Assembly: GCF_013170805.1 (NCBI RefSeq)
Contig: NZ_CP051293.1
Span: 4,346,001 to 4,410,000 of the forward strand
Length of the DNA: 64,000 nucleotides
Direction: 5' to 3'
Origin: Mesorhizobium sp. NZP2077
GTDB taxonomy: Bacteria > Pseudomonadota > Alphaproteobacteria > Rhizobiales > Rhizobiaceae
Positions 52,090 to 60,613 of this stretch are shown here, in pieces (position 1 is the first letter of the stretch; each line of letters begins with the position of its first letter). The position numbers were made by a program, and so were the translations under genes. The notes beneath the pieces are model-generated. The model searched no databases. It was given only the letters and a program-made list of their open reading frames with translations, and was not told the origin of the DNA.

Positions 52090-52646
52090 CCCTCGACGAA
52101 GCAGACCAGACCCTGCGTGACGCCATGCGCAAGGCGCTGCGGGCGTATGCCGTTGAACTGCAGGCCGAGGGCGTGGACACTGAGAGTTTGTCCTGCCCGA
52201 AGCTGGACGCGTACTACCTCGTCCTGCATCAATGGCGGCTGGACACCCTGGCCAGCATCACCAGCCCAACGACCAAGGCAGCGAACGACAACACCACCGT
52301 GTCGGCCGAGCTTGCCCAGGTCAGCAAGAGATGCGCGGGCCTGTTCGTGAACCACTTCAAGCGCGCGCCGACGGCAGCGGAGACGACGATGCTCGTCGGC
52401 GCCATCATGCGGTGGCACGTCGCAGACAGAGCGGCGAAGGAAGCCAAGGCCAAGGCGCCAGTCCTTGATCAGGTCGATGTCGTGTTGGCCGAGGATGGCA
52501 AGAGCGTCGCGCTGTACGGCTACACCAGCGATGACCAATGCTTCACTCAGTCCTTTGCCGCGCTACCGATGGCGATCGACGAAGAGAACATCATCGACGA
52601 CGAATGGCGCGCCGCCGCTGATCCGACAAAGTGGGTGCGGCTGTGA
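52086..52646 (+). CDS. Element-encoded hypothetical protein
   Basis: A 186-residue protein starting MTLDEADQTLRDAMRKALRA with a 4-base overlap to the previous gene, which fixes the start. Helical first half, then a stretch ending in IDEENIIDDEWRAAADPTKW. No domain is recognised. Lies just ahead of the terminase genes. Confidence 0.65.
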   Translation: MTLDEADQTLRDAMRKALRAYAVELQAEGVDTESLSCPKLDAYYLVLHQWRLDTLASITSPTTKAANDNTTVSAELAQVSKRCAGLFVNHFKRAPTAAETTMLVGAIMRWHVADRAAKEAKAKAPVLDQVDVVLAEDGKSVALYGYTSDDQCFTQSFAALPMAIDEENIIDDEWRAAADPTKWVRL

Positions 52647-52771
52647 GCGCGATCTCGAACCCTTGGGGGGGACATTCCGACCTTGCCGGACAACACAGCG
52701 GACCGACTCCCGACGCTCTCTTGCGCGTTCTGGTCCTCCGGTTTCTTCCGTGTGCGCGTAGGGGCGGCTGA
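52643..52771 (+). CDS. Possible 42-residue small ORF ahead of the small terminase gene
   Basis: A GTG codon overlaps the stop of the previous gene (GTGA) and opens a 42-codon frame, MSAISNPWGGHSDLAGQHSG and on, that ends 2 bases before the small terminase start. It fills the only gap in an otherwise overlapping operon. Composition alone does not prove that it is translated. Confidence 0.3.
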   Translation: MSAISNPWGGHSDLAGQHSGPTPDALLRVLVLRFLPCARRGG

Positions 52772-52773
52772 AA

Positions 52774-53193
52774 ATGGGTGCTCGCGGTCCAAAATCATCG
52801 GCACATTCGGCCATCGTCTCCGAGACGCCAGCCAGCCCGAACCCTGTGGCGACCAGGCCAGCACCGAAAGTGCCGCCGGCGCCGTCGCACCTGTCACCAC
52901 AGACACGCAAGTGGTTCGAGGCCATCGTGGCCGAGTTCGAGCTCGAAAGCTGGCACATCAAGGTTTTGATCGCTGCGGCCGAGTCGTGGGACCGCAAAGA
53001 GCAAGCGAGGCGCGCCATCGCGCGGCATGGCCTCAGCTTCAAGGATGCGCGCGGCAACGTGAAGGTGCGGCCGGAAGTGTCGGTCGAGCGCGATGCGCGC
53101 ACCGCCTTCATGCGGGCGATGCGGGAACTCGACCTTGACGCGGAAGGACCCAAGGAAGCGCCGCGCGCGCCGGCCATTCGGAGCAATCGATGA
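52774..53193 (+). CDS. terS: Phage terminase small subunit, P27 family
   Basis: A 139-residue protein with the P27-type opening MGARGPKS and a helical DNA-binding core (SPQTRKWFEAIVAEFELESWHIKVLIAAAESWDRKEQARRAI). It recognises the packaging site and recruits the large subunit to start genome packaging. It ends with a 4-base overlap into the next small gene; terL and an HNH endonuclease follow, the classic packaging module order. Confidence 0.88.
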   Translation: MGARGPKSSAHSAIVSETPASPNPVATRPAPKVPPAPSHLSPQTRKWFEAIVAEFELESWHIKVLIAAAESWDRKEQARRAIARHGLSFKDARGNVKVRPEVSVERDARTAFMRAMRELDLDAEGPKEAPRAPAIRSNR

Positions 53194-53426
53194 AGCGCCG
53201 CATCTCCAAGGTACGAACCGGCTTCAGCGACCACGCCGTGGAAGCCTTCCGCGCAGGCGATCGGCTTGCTCTCGGTCAGGCGCTGGACCTGAAGCCATGG
53301 GAGCCGAACCCATTGGACGTCGACGGGCCTCTCGCGCCTGACTGGGCGCGCCACGATGGCACTGCCTGGAGCCAGGCGTGGTCGGCATCCTGGGAAGTCC
53401 GCCAGCAACTCGAGGACCTATCATGA
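53190..53426 (+). CDS. Small hypothetical protein between terS and terL
   Basis: A 78-residue protein starting MKRRISKVRTGFSDHAVEAF, with a tryptophan-rich C-terminus (PDWARHDGTAWSQAWSASWEV). It overlaps both neighbours by 4 bases (ATGA), so it is surely translated with them. Function unknown; similar small proteins lie between terminase subunits in other rhizobial prophages. Confidence 0.7.
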   Translation: MKRRISKVRTGFSDHAVEAFRAGDRLALGQALDLKPWEPNPLDVDGPLAPDWARHDGTAWSQAWSASWEVRQQLEDLS

Positions 53427-54955
53427 TCAGCCGGGCCGAGCGAAATATCAGGTGGATTGAGGATTTCTGTCGGGTTCCCGAAGGCAAGGACATTGGCAAG
53501 CCCGTACGGTTGCGGCCTTGGCAGAAGGACGATCTCCGCAAGATCTACGATAATCCGCATGGCACGCGCCTGGCGATCATTTCGTTTGGAAAGAAGAACG
53601 GCAAAACATCGCTGGCCGGCTGTCTGCTGCTGCTGCATACGTGCGGCCCGGAGGCGATCCCGAACACCCAGCTTCCGAGCACGGCGCAATCGAAGGAACA
53701 GGCGGCTGTGCTGTTCGGTCTCGCTGCGAAGATGGTGCGCTTCAGTCCAAGTTTGGACGCGGCGATCGTCATCCGCGATACCGTCAAGCAGCTGCACGCG
53801 CCGACCTTGGGAACGCTCTACAAGGCGCTCTCGGCCGAGGCCTCGACGGCACACGGACAATCCCCGATCTTTGCCGTTCATGACGAGCTTGGTCAGGTGC
53901 GCGGCCCGGTTTCCGAACTTTACAACGCCGTCGAAAATGCAATGGGCGCCCATGAAGCGCCGATGAGCGTGATCATCTCGACCCAGGCGCCGAACGACTC
54001 GGATCTGCTCTCGATCCTGATCGACGACGCGCTCGCCGGGCATGATCCCCATACCGTGATCAGCCTCTATTCGGCCGACATGTCGATCGATCCGTTTTCC
54101 GATGAGGCGCTGCTTCAGGCGAACCCGGCCTTCGGCGACTTCCTGAACGCTGACGAGGTGCGTAAGCAAGCCGAGAACGCCCGGCGCCTATCGTCCCAGG
54201 AACCCTTGTTCAGAAACTACACGCTAAACCAGCGCGTCGAGGCGAGCAGCCCGTTTGTCTCGCGCGGCGCATGGCAGGAATGCGGCGGCCCGGTCGCCGC
54301 GGATTTCAAGGGCCGGCCGGTCTATGGCGGCCTCGACCTGTCGGAAGTGAACGATCTCACGGCCCTGGTGTTGGTCGCGCCCTTCGATGACGTCTGGAAC
54401 GTCAAACCGACGTTCTGGCTGCCTGGTGCAAGCCTACGCGAGAAAGCCCGCCATGATCGGGTGCCTTATGACGTGTGGGCGAAGGAAGGGTTCCTTACGC
54501 CGACGCCCGGCCCGACAGTCGACTATGAGTATGTCGCCAAGGCGCTGGCGGCCATCTTCGACCACCTCGACGTTCGAAAGATCGCCTTTGACCGTTGGAA
54601 CTGGCGGCACCTCAAGCCCTACCTGGCAAAGGTCGGCTTCACCGAGGCACAGCTAGAAGGCGACAACGCCGTTTTCGAGCAGATGGGACAGGGCTTCCAG
54701 TCCATGTCGCCGGCGCTGCGCGAATTGGAAAGCGCCATCCTCAACGGCAAGATCGCTCACGGCAACCATCCCGTTCTAGGCATGTGCGCGGCCAACGCCA
54801 CGGTGCAGACGGACCCGGCCGGTAATAGAAAGCTGTCGAAGTCCAAGTCGCACGGTCGCATCGACGGCATGGTTGCTCTCGCTATGGCCATGAGCGTCGC
54901 AGGCACCCACAAAGAGGCGCCCAAGCCGACGTATCAAATGTTGTTTGTCGGGTGA
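53423..54955 (+). CDS. terL: Phage terminase large subunit
   Basis: A 510-residue packaging motor. ATPase domain: Walker A SFGKKNGKTS (K61), Walker B FAVHDELGQ (D154, E155). The C-terminal RNase H-like nuclease has acidic residues D305 (GGLDLSEVND), D390 (IAFDRWN) and D481 (HGRIDGM). This is the HK97-type Terminase_1 family; all key residues are present, so the protein should be active. It overlaps the preceding gene by 4 bases. Confidence 0.93.
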   Translation: MISRAERNIRWIEDFCRVPEGKDIGKPVRLRPWQKDDLRKIYDNPHGTRLAIISFGKKNGKTSLAGCLLLLHTCGPEAIPNTQLPSTAQSKEQAAVLFGLAAKMVRFSPSLDAAIVIRDTVKQLHAPTLGTLYKALSAEASTAHGQSPIFAVHDELGQVRGPVSELYNAVENAMGAHEAPMSVIISTQAPNDSDLLSILIDDALAGHDPHTVISLYSADMSIDPFSDEALLQANPAFGDFLNADEVRKQAENARRLSSQEPLFRNYTLNQRVEASSPFVSRGAWQECGGPVAADFKGRPVYGGLDLSEVNDLTALVLVAPFDDVWNVKPTFWLPGASLREKARHDRVPYDVWAKEGFLTPTPGPTVDYEYVAKALAAIFDHLDVRKIAFDRWNWRHLKPYLAKVGFTEAQLEGDNAVFEQMGQGFQSMSPALRELESAILNGKIAHGNHPVLGMCAANATVQTDPAGNRKLSKSKSHGRIDGMVALAMAMSVAGTHKEAPKPTYQMLFVG

Positions 54956-54960
54956 TCGCC

Positions 54961-55311
54961 ATGGCCAGGAAAGACCGCCGCAGTCCCGAAGCCGAAGCTT
55001 ATCGGAAGCTCTACAAGACCGCGTATTGGCAGGCGATTCGCACCGGACAGCTGAACAAGCACCCGCTATGCCAACCATGCCTGCAGCGCGGCCGCGTCGA
55101 GCGCGCCACGGTCTGCCACCACGTCGACCCAGAGACGAAGAAAACCAACTTCTACGGCGGACCTTTTCAGTCCGTCTGCCAGCCCTGCCACGACGGTCCA
55201 ATCCAGTCCGAAGAGAAGCGCGGTTTCTCCAACGAGATCGGCGTCGACGGCTGGCCGGTCGATCCGTCCCATCCTGCCAATCGCAAGCCGGGAGCGTCAA
55301 GCAATGATTAA
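54961..55311 (+). CDS. HNH endonuclease
   Basis: A 116-residue protein with the zinc-bound HNH fold: CQPC (C37, C40), the catalytic VCHHVDP (H53, H54) and CQPCH (C73, C76, H77). In many cos-type phages an HNH protein beside the terminase is needed for DNA cleavage during packaging. It begins 5 bases after the terL stop (an alternative GTG at 54952 overlaps it) and overlaps the next gene by 8 bases. Confidence 0.9.
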   Translation: MARKDRRSPEAEAYRKLYKTAYWQAIRTGQLNKHPLCQPCLQRGRVERATVCHHVDPETKKTNFYGGPFQSVCQPCHDGPIQSEEKRGFSNEIGVDGWPVDPSHPANRKPGASSND

Positions 55312-55549
55312 GAAACCGCAAACCTACTGGACCGAGCGCGCGGAAGCGGCCGACGCGGCACGCCGTGAGCAACAGCTTGCGATCGCCCGCAACCTGATCA
55401 TCGCCGGCATCGAAGCGGCCTTCCTGATCACGGGATCCGGACTCGAGGCCCTTGAAGAAACTGAAACAGCGATGGGTGCCTTTCTGGCTGCCCATGGCGC
55501 GCAGCTGACGGCCGAGGTCGAAGCTATTGAAACTCAGGGGAGTGCCTGA
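55304..55549 (+). CDS. Small element-encoded hypothetical protein
   Basis: An 81-residue helical protein starting MIKKPQTYWTERAEAADAAR with an alanine-rich hydrophobic middle (IIAGIEAAFLITGSGLEALEE). It overlaps the HNH gene and ends 2 bases before the tape-measure-like gene. No family is recognised. In complete prophages the portal and capsid genes would lie here. Confidence 0.65.
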   Translation: MIKKPQTYWTERAEAADAARREQQLAIARNLIIAGIEAAFLITGSGLEALEETETAMGAFLAAHGAQLTAEVEAIETQGSA

Positions 55550-55551
55550 AC

Positions 55552-57405
55552 ATGGTTGCGACGGTTGGCTCGATCAGCATCGATCTTTCGACGAACGCGA
55601 GCAAGTTCGCGTCTGGCTTCACTGCCAGCGCGACCACGGTCGAGCAGCAGTCCGCCCGGATGCGCAAGAGCATTGCCGCGGTAGAGGAAAGGACGGCTCT
55701 TGCCGGCGACAAGTTCAAGGAATTTGGGCTCAGTCTCGCGGCGGGGACCGGCTTGGCGGCGGTGTTTTCGCTGGAAGCCGCCTTCGATAAGCTGAAAGAA
55801 ACGGTCAGCGAATATGACGCGATTTCCAAGAATGCGAAGACATCTGGGCTGAACACCGACACTTACCAGGCGCTCGGCTTCGCAGCCAGGCAGGCCGATA
55901 TCGACCAGGAAAGCCTGAACTCATCGCTCGACATCTTCGCCAAGAACGCCGGTCTTGCCGCTCACGGCACTGGATCGCTCTACAGCGGCCTGAAAACCCT
56001 GAACCCGCAACTGCTGCAGAGCATCATCAATACAAAAGATCAGGAAGAGCGCCTCAAGCTTGTCGCCGATGCCATGGCCAGGACCAGCGACGCATCGCAA
56101 AAGGCCGCGCTTTCGACAATCGTCTTCGGCAAGGGCGGCGTGGAGATGTCTCGCTTGCTCGATCAGGGCCGAGCCTCGATCGAGAAGTTCAAGAAGACCG
56201 CGCAAGGGCTAGGGATCATCATCCCGGACGAACTCTTGGCGAAGGCCGGCGAGCTCGACGAAAAGCTGAAGGTTCTGGGCGCCGTCATAAACCACAACAT
56301 CGGCGAGGCGCTGATCAATGCTGCACCAGCAATTGTTGCGGCCACCAATGATTTTGCGAACCTGTCCAAAGAGATAAATGGCATCTCGAAGGCCATGACC
56401 GAGTTCGCTGACAACCCCAGTCTGGCAAAATTCAGGGATTTGCTGTCACAGATCACGGGCCTGTCGATCATCCCTGGCAGCCTTGCCGACGACGTCGTCA
56501 ATGGGATGAAATTTTCGGCCCCAGATACCTCAGCCCTCACGTCCGGCATCGACTTTCTGGAAAAGAAACTGGTCGAGTTGCAGGCGCAGGCCGCCGCCGG
56601 TGCCGATGTCCACATCGAGATTGCCGACGCCACCACCAGCCTCAACGATCTGAAAGCCAAGCTGGCGGAGGTCCAGGGCGCGGGCAGTTCTGCGGCAAAT
56701 GCAATAAGTGCCAATTTCGCCCAAGCATTCCGCGAGGCTGAAAACGCTTCAATGGATGCACTGGCGGCCATGCAAGGAGGTTCCGGCGGCGCACTTCCAA
56801 CGGTGACGCGCTATGGTGGCGATCCCAATAAGATCACGCTGCCGGCGCAACAGTACAATGAACAGACGAACGTCAATGGCAGCGGCGTCAACGTTCGGTC
56901 TTATGGCGCGCCAGACCCGAATGCAAAGGCCACCGCCGGCAATACCCAGCAAACAGCCGACAACGTCTCGACGCTTGACAGGAACACCAAGTCCTATCTG
57001 CAAAGTCTGAGCAGCGATATCGGCGGCTATTCGGCCCAGCAGAACATCACCATCAACAAGCTCAGCGATGTCACCGCGGCGACGTTCGGTCAGTTGTCTG
57101 GCTCCATTTTGCAGTTGCTAGTTTCGAAGACCGACACGGCCGATAACTCCGCAGCCGGCAACGGGTTTTTGACCCACGACCAGGTGTTCATTCCGGGCAT
57201 GACTTCATACGCAGGCAAAGTCCCGACAATCCATCTCGCTCCGACGACGAGTGATGGCTCGTTCAACACATCCGTCAATGTCCAGCAACCAGGCACCTCG
57301 ATCACGCTGAACTATGTCGCTTCAGCCAATGAGAGCGCGGATACGGCTAAGCAGCGCGCCCGCGACATGTTCAACGAACTTGTCAGAGCACAAGCGAGCG
57401 CATAG
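55552..57405 (+). CDS. Tape-measure-like phage tail protein
   Basis: A 617-residue protein with the typical start of tail tape measure proteins: VGSISIDLSTNASKFASGFTASATTVEQQSARMRKSIAAVEE, a glycine/alanine hydrophobic helix (FGLSLAAGTGLAAVFSLEAAF) and long helical stretches. The C-terminal 150 residues are Asn/Gln/Thr-rich and beta-like (SVNVQQPGTSITLNYVASANE). At 617 residues it would set a short tail if used alone. No tail tube, sheath or chaperone genes accompany it. GGGGAG precedes the start. Confidence 0.75.
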   Translation: MVATVGSISIDLSTNASKFASGFTASATTVEQQSARMRKSIAAVEERTALAGDKFKEFGLSLAAGTGLAAVFSLEAAFDKLKETVSEYDAISKNAKTSGLNTDTYQALGFAARQADIDQESLNSSLDIFAKNAGLAAHGTGSLYSGLKTLNPQLLQSIINTKDQEERLKLVADAMARTSDASQKAALSTIVFGKGGVEMSRLLDQGRASIEKFKKTAQGLGIIIPDELLAKAGELDEKLKVLGAVINHNIGEALINAAPAIVAATNDFANLSKEINGISKAMTEFADNPSLAKFRDLLSQITGLSIIPGSLADDVVNGMKFSAPDTSALTSGIDFLEKKLVELQAQAAAGADVHIEIADATTSLNDLKAKLAEVQGAGSSAANAISANFAQAFREAENASMDALAAMQGGSGGALPTVTRYGGDPNKITLPAQQYNEQTNVNGSGVNVRSYGAPDPNAKATAGNTQQTADNVSTLDRNTKSYLQSLSSDIGGYSAQQNITINKLSDVTAATFGQLSGSILQLLVSKTDTADNSAAGNGFLTHDQVFIPGMTSYAGKVPTIHLAPTTSDGSFNTSVNVQQPGTSITLNYVASANESADTAKQRARDMFNELVRAQASA

Positions 57406-57468
57406 GGAGGCTTGCCGATAACCGGCGGCTTATGCAATATCGGCGCACTTCCAGCATGAGGTGCGCCC

Positions 57469-57831
57469 TTGCAAGACCACGACCTTATCGAGCGTCCTGG
57501 TAAAGGCTTCACGCCGTGGAAAGAAGGCCCGCCCGACGGCGCCATCGACAAGATTTGGTGGGCGGCTCGAGAATTGCATTTCGCCAAATTGAATGTGACG
57601 TGCTGGTTTGACGGCTCAGATCTCGTCGGCATCGAACATTGGGGTTTCCGCCACGCGAAGTGGACGATGAAGGTGAAGCCGGCCGACTGGCAGCCGCTCC
57701 CTGAAGTATACCGCCTGGCCCGAGAGGCGAAGGTGCAAGCCGAGGTCGATCTATTCCGGGCCAGGTCGAATGCGCGCTTCCTGCAGGCCACAGCAAGGCG
57801 CCAGAGCACGGGAAAGGCTTTCGGCGCGTAG
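57469..57831 (+). CDS. Element-encoded hypothetical protein
   Basis: A 120-residue protein starting at TTG, rich in tryptophan (GFTPWKEGPPDGAIDKIWWAARE, WGFRHAKWTMKVKPADWQPLP). The C-terminal 40 residues are basic and helical. No family is recognised. Located in the region where a complete phage would carry distal tail genes. Confidence 0.6.
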   Translation: MQDHDLIERPGKGFTPWKEGPPDGAIDKIWWAARELHFAKLNVTCWFDGSDLVGIEHWGFRHAKWTMKVKPADWQPLPEVYRLAREAKVQAEVDLFRARSNARFLQATARRQSTGKAFGA

Positions 57832-57883
57832 ACAACGGCTGGCCAAGAACGCCCGCTGGCGGGCTTCTCCGCGGCGAGCTAAT

Positions 57884-58012
57884 ATGAGCTTTGACCAAAA
57901 GAGGGGCCAGGGGCGAATGGGATGGCGCAGCATCTTGCTTATAAAGGGCATAGACCTAGCAATTTGTTTTCTGGCCGCAGCAATCGTGCTGACCGTATTG
58001 TGGGCGCGATGA
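57884..58012 (+). CDS. Possible single-helix membrane miniprotein
   Basis: A 42-residue frame starting MSFDQKRGQGRMGWRSILLI with one hydrophobic segment (IDLAICFLAAAIVLTVLWA). Its size and topology would suit a small holin-like or pinholin-like protein, but there is no lysin gene nearby and the ribosome binding site is weak. Tentative. Confidence 0.4.
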   Translation: MSFDQKRGQGRMGWRSILLIKGIDLAICFLAAAIVLTVLWAR

Positions 58013-58150
58013 CCGACGGGCGCTGGTGGAGAGCCGCCGCGAACCGTTTGGTCGCCAAACTCTTTGATGCCGCGCCAAGCCTATTGCCATCCAGATCGAT
58101 ATCAGGAATATAATCCTCTCCCTTGCGGCGACCCTTCAACGGAGATCGCC

Positions 58151-58441
58151 ATGCCCCAAAAGACCCTCGCTGAAACCCTTGCCGCCCGTGAAACCGTCTA
58201 TGTGCATTGCGGGCATCCTGTCTGCAGCAAATCAGCCCAGGTCGATATTCAAGCGCTGATCGACAAGCTGGGACCGGATCATGGTGCCATGCACTGGGAT
58301 CTCGTGGGGCTCTTTGCGTGCTCGGATTGCAAGGTCGCCGGCCGCGATCGGCGCCCTGTGTTCTTCACCGTCGTTCCTGATTACGAGGGCATCAACGCCC
58401 GACGAAACCGCGACTGGAAACCGACCTTCGATCAAAGGTAA
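58151..58441 (+). CDS. Small cysteine-rich (zinc-binding) hypothetical protein
   Basis: A 96-residue protein with two cysteine pairs, YVHCGHPVCSKSA and LFACSDCKVAG, positioned like a zinc knuckle. GGAG six bases upstream supports the ATG at 58151. Similar short proteins occur across rhizobial genomes and prophages without known function. It is followed by a terminator. Confidence 0.7.
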   Translation: MPQKTLAETLAARETVYVHCGHPVCSKSAQVDIQALIDKLGPDHGAMHWDLVGLFACSDCKVAGRDRRPVFFTVVPDYEGINARRNRDWKPTFDQR

Positions 58442-58530
58442 CGATCGACGGAACGTTAGCCATCTCTAAAGATTGATGCGTGCGGCAGGTGGTGCGCTCC
58501 ATTGCCTGCCGAAGATCGGCCCTCCGATCG

Positions 58531-58562
58531 GCCCGCGCCTCCCCGAGTGGCGCGGGCTCTTC
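58531..58562 (+). terminator. Terminator-like hairpin
   Basis: Stem GCCCGCGCC/GGCGCGGGC with a 9-base loop, then TCTTCAT. It lies 90 bases after the previous stop and 24 bases before the next start, and likely ends the long rightward operon. Confidence 0.7.
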
Positions 58563-58585
58563 ATCCTAGGAGAAAATAGCCAGAC

Positions 58586-58966
58586 ATGTCCCAATCTGTT
58601 GAACCACCGATCTTACCAGAGGGAAGCCCAGATCGTGAGGTGAACTGTGAAGTCGCATTAGAAGCCGCATTCGCGGCCCTGGTGACTACGTCAGAGGCGC
58701 AAGGTTGGACGCCCCAGGAAACGGCTGCAACTCTGCTCAAAATCGCGACGGAACATGCCCACCAGCTTGAGGCTGCTGCGGCCGCTGAGTTGCTGACCAC
58801 CAAGGACGAACAGGCGGCCTTCGATATGGCCAAGGAGATCGGCGGCAAGGTGCGGGTCGAGACGATCACGCCGAAGCCGCGCGAAAAGACCAGCACGACA
58901 GACACTGTAGACAAAAGCAGCGATTCTGGTAAATCTCCGGCCAAGCATAGGAAGGGGCAATCCTAG
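58586..58966 (+). CDS. Element-encoded hypothetical protein
   Basis: A 126-residue acidic helical protein (VALEAAFAALVTTSEAQGW ... ATLLKIATEHAHQLEAAAAAELL) with a disordered Ser/Lys-rich C-terminus (DKSSDSGKSPAKHRKGQS). AGGAGA precedes the start. No family is recognised; it resembles short proteins in rhizobial prophages. Confidence 0.6.
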   Translation: MSQSVEPPILPEGSPDREVNCEVALEAAFAALVTTSEAQGWTPQETAATLLKIATEHAHQLEAAAAAELLTTKDEQAAFDMAKEIGGKVRVETITPKPREKTSTTDTVDKSSDSGKSPAKHRKGQS

Positions 58967-58980
58967 GCGTCGGGGGTGCA

Positions 58981-59337
58981 ATGGCTGATCAACCTAAAGC
59001 CATCAAATTTCACTACATTAAATCACCACTCGCCAGGGACATACATGTTAACGGTGTTTTCGGGGGTATCAACCCGGTGACCGGTGACCTGCACTTGTCG
59101 GTTTTTGCGGAGCGGCCTCCGATCCCTACCGCCATTACGTTTGAACTTTCCTCTGAAGGCTCGTTGGGACCGGAGGTCGGCGATAGTCGAGAGGGCAGAG
59201 ACGGCATGGTTAGAATTGTACAGGACACCCTATACCTTGATTTCGCAACGGCGCTATCACTCCACCAATGGCTGAAAGGCCATCTTGGGAATTTTCTCAA
59301 GGCGCACCCTGAAATTGTTCTGGAAGACGAACTATGA
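58981..59337 (+). CDS. Element-encoded hypothetical protein
   Basis: A 118-residue beta-rich protein (KFHYIKSPLARDIHVNGVFGG, LHLSVFAERPPIPTAITFEL) ending in an alpha-helical LHQWLKGHLGNFLKAHPEI. It starts 14 bases after the previous gene with GGGGGTG upstream, and overlaps the next by 4 bases (ATGA). The fold resembles small immunity or phage accessory proteins, but no family is assigned. Confidence 0.6.
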   Translation: MADQPKAIKFHYIKSPLARDIHVNGVFGGINPVTGDLHLSVFAERPPIPTAITFELSSEGSLGPEVGDSREGRDGMVRIVQDTLYLDFATALSLHQWLKGHLGNFLKAHPEIVLEDEL

Positions 59338-59714
59338 CCCTCGACACCGCCACATTTCCGGCGGAGTTTGAGTCTCGACCGGAAATCCGCTCCAGCGAGT
59401 CCTACCGCTATGAAACACCGGACGCTGCCGCCCCCAAAAGTGTGGTCTTTTCTGGATCTGTTTCAGCTCCTAAAAGACCTATGAGACGCGTTCCCCAAAT
59501 ATCATCCGATATGGACGACGCGACGTTTCAAAAAGTAAGGTTTCGATTTTTTGTCGCCTTGCTTACGGGGGTGGCCGCACTTTCCCTTTTGGTTGCCGGC
59601 TTCTTTGTCGCCGCCGTTCCGCTGACCACCGCAGCCGCCTGTCTGTTTTTGATATGCATGACCGCCCTCGCGCAATGGCTGGAGTTGGCGTCTCGTGGCC
59701 CTTCCAACAATTAA
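59334..59714 (+). CDS. Two-helix membrane protein
   Basis: A 126-residue protein with a 70-residue hydrophilic N-terminus and two adjoining membrane segments (VALLTGVAALSLLVAGFFVAA and LTTAAACLFLICMTALAQWL). The 4-base overlap with the preceding gene fixes the start. The function is unknown; possibilities include a membrane-anchored exclusion protein acting with its cytosolic neighbour. Confidence 0.6.
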   Translation: MTLDTATFPAEFESRPEIRSSESYRYETPDAAAPKSVVFSGSVSAPKRPMRRVPQISSDMDDATFQKVRFRFFVALLTGVAALSLLVAGFFVAAVPLTTAAACLFLICMTALAQWLELASRGPSNN

Positions 59715-59727
59715 GGAAGTGACCACT

Positions 59728-59958
59728 ATGGCCTTGGCCGCGAAGGCCAAGGGTATAGTGCGTGGTGGGGCTGGGGCTTTTCTTTCCCTGCTACTCTTTC
59801 GGGTTGAGGACGTGATCGTGCCGCCAGCTTGGGCGCTTTACTTCGAAGTGCCGACGTTCGGCCTATTTCTCGTTTCACTCGGCGTGGTCTGTTACGCGGT
59901 GCTCAGACAGCAATCCGTGGCCAAGAAACCGGGCAGCCGGAAGTTACCTTCGAAGTAA
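59728..59958 (+). CDS. Small membrane protein
   Basis: A 76-residue protein with two hydrophobic segments (GGAGAFLSLLLFRVED and FGLFLVSLGVVCYAVL) and a basic C-terminal tail (KKPGSRKLPSK). The ATG at 59728 follows AAGGAAG. The topology would allow a holin-like role, but there is no lysin beside it. Confidence 0.5.
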   Translation: MALAAKAKGIVRGGAGAFLSLLLFRVEDVIVPPAWALYFEVPTFGLFLVSLGVVCYAVLRQQSVAKKPGSRKLPSK

Positions 59959-60041
59959 CTTTCGCTTTGCCATGGAAGGCAAGTGCCTTACCTATCGGCG
60001 CCTCCATCGGTCTCGGTGACACCAAGAGGGGGTGTCTTGTC

Positions 60042-60356
60042 CTAGTTAGAAGTTTGGCGCCTGAAGCCGTTCAGTGCCCATCGCACCAATATGGCAAAGA
60101 GAAAAACCGCCAATGGCGGCAGCAGAGCTTGACTGACCCATCCAAGCCAGTGGGCGAACTCAAAATCAAGTATATCGGCGACGCGGTTCGGACCTTCGTG
60201 CGGCCATGCCTCTGCAGAGCATAACTCCTGGCCCGTTCTAACGCCGTTGAGGTCAAGCATCTCAAAGCAGCTACTGTACAGCCGCCAAACTATATATCCA
60301 ATCCACACCGCTGATGACAGGATCCAAATCCTGATCAACCCACGACGCCAGTTCAT
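60042..60356 (-). CDS. Membrane protein co-transcribed with the repressor
   Basis: A 104-residue protein with two membrane segments, IWILSSAVWIGYIVWRLY and LLPPLAVFLFAILVRWAL, separated by about 50 acidic residues. Its ATG overlaps the repressor stop by 4 bases (ATGA), so it is expressed in the lysogenic state. Genes in this position often give superinfection exclusion or other lysogenic conversion traits; the role here is not known. Confidence 0.7.
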   Translation of the reverse strand: MNWRRGLIRIWILSSAVWIGYIVWRLYSSCFEMLDLNGVRTGQELCSAEAWPHEGPNRVADILDFEFAHWLGWVSQALLPPLAVFLFAILVRWALNGFRRQTSN

Positions 60357-60583
60357 CGCGCGCGCCTCAGCCTGACCCCGGCGCCGCCGCCATTCTCGGG
60401 GATGAACTCGACGCCAGCCGCTTCGAGGGCGCGCTCGATCGCCGCCAATGCGTCTTCCGAGCCGCCGTATTTGCCTGTCTCGAAATTCGAGATCGTATTG
60501 CGGTGAACTCCAGCCGCCTTGGAAAGGTCGGCAAGGGACCAGTTCAACGCCGCTCTCGCCATCCTCACTTGTGCAGGCTTCAC
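60353..60583 (-). CDS. Cro/CI-type transcriptional repressor
   Basis: A 76-residue XRE-family protein, essentially one helix-turn-helix domain: LADLSKAAGVHRNTISNFETGK at residues 17-38. It starts at GTG within one of the operator palindromes and is divergent from the small rightward genes, the normal place of a phage immunity repressor. It lacks a cleavable C-terminal domain, so induction by RecA-dependent cleavage is not expected. Confidence 0.88.
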   Translation of the reverse strand: MKPAQVRMARAALNWSLADLSKAAGVHRNTISNFETGKYGGSEDALAAIERALEAAGVEFIPENGGGAGVRLRRAR

Positions 60584-60586
60584 AAC
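60568..60586. promoter_or_regulatory. Immunity operator O1
   Basis: CTTGTG-N7-CACAAC, a near-perfect dyad that covers the repressor's GTG start codon. Same spacing as the next site. Confidence 0.65.
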
Positions 60587-60594
60587 TCATGTCC

Positions 60595-60613
60595 CTTGTG
60601 CTAATTTCACAAG
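60595..60613. promoter_or_regulatory. Immunity operator O2 and partial O3
   Basis: CTTGTG-N7-CACAAG, a perfect dyad with 7-base spacer between the divergent genes. A weaker third site (CAAGTG-N7-CACAAC) overlaps it at 60610-60628. The arrangement of two or three sites between divergent genes is like lambdoid operators. Confidence 0.7.
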
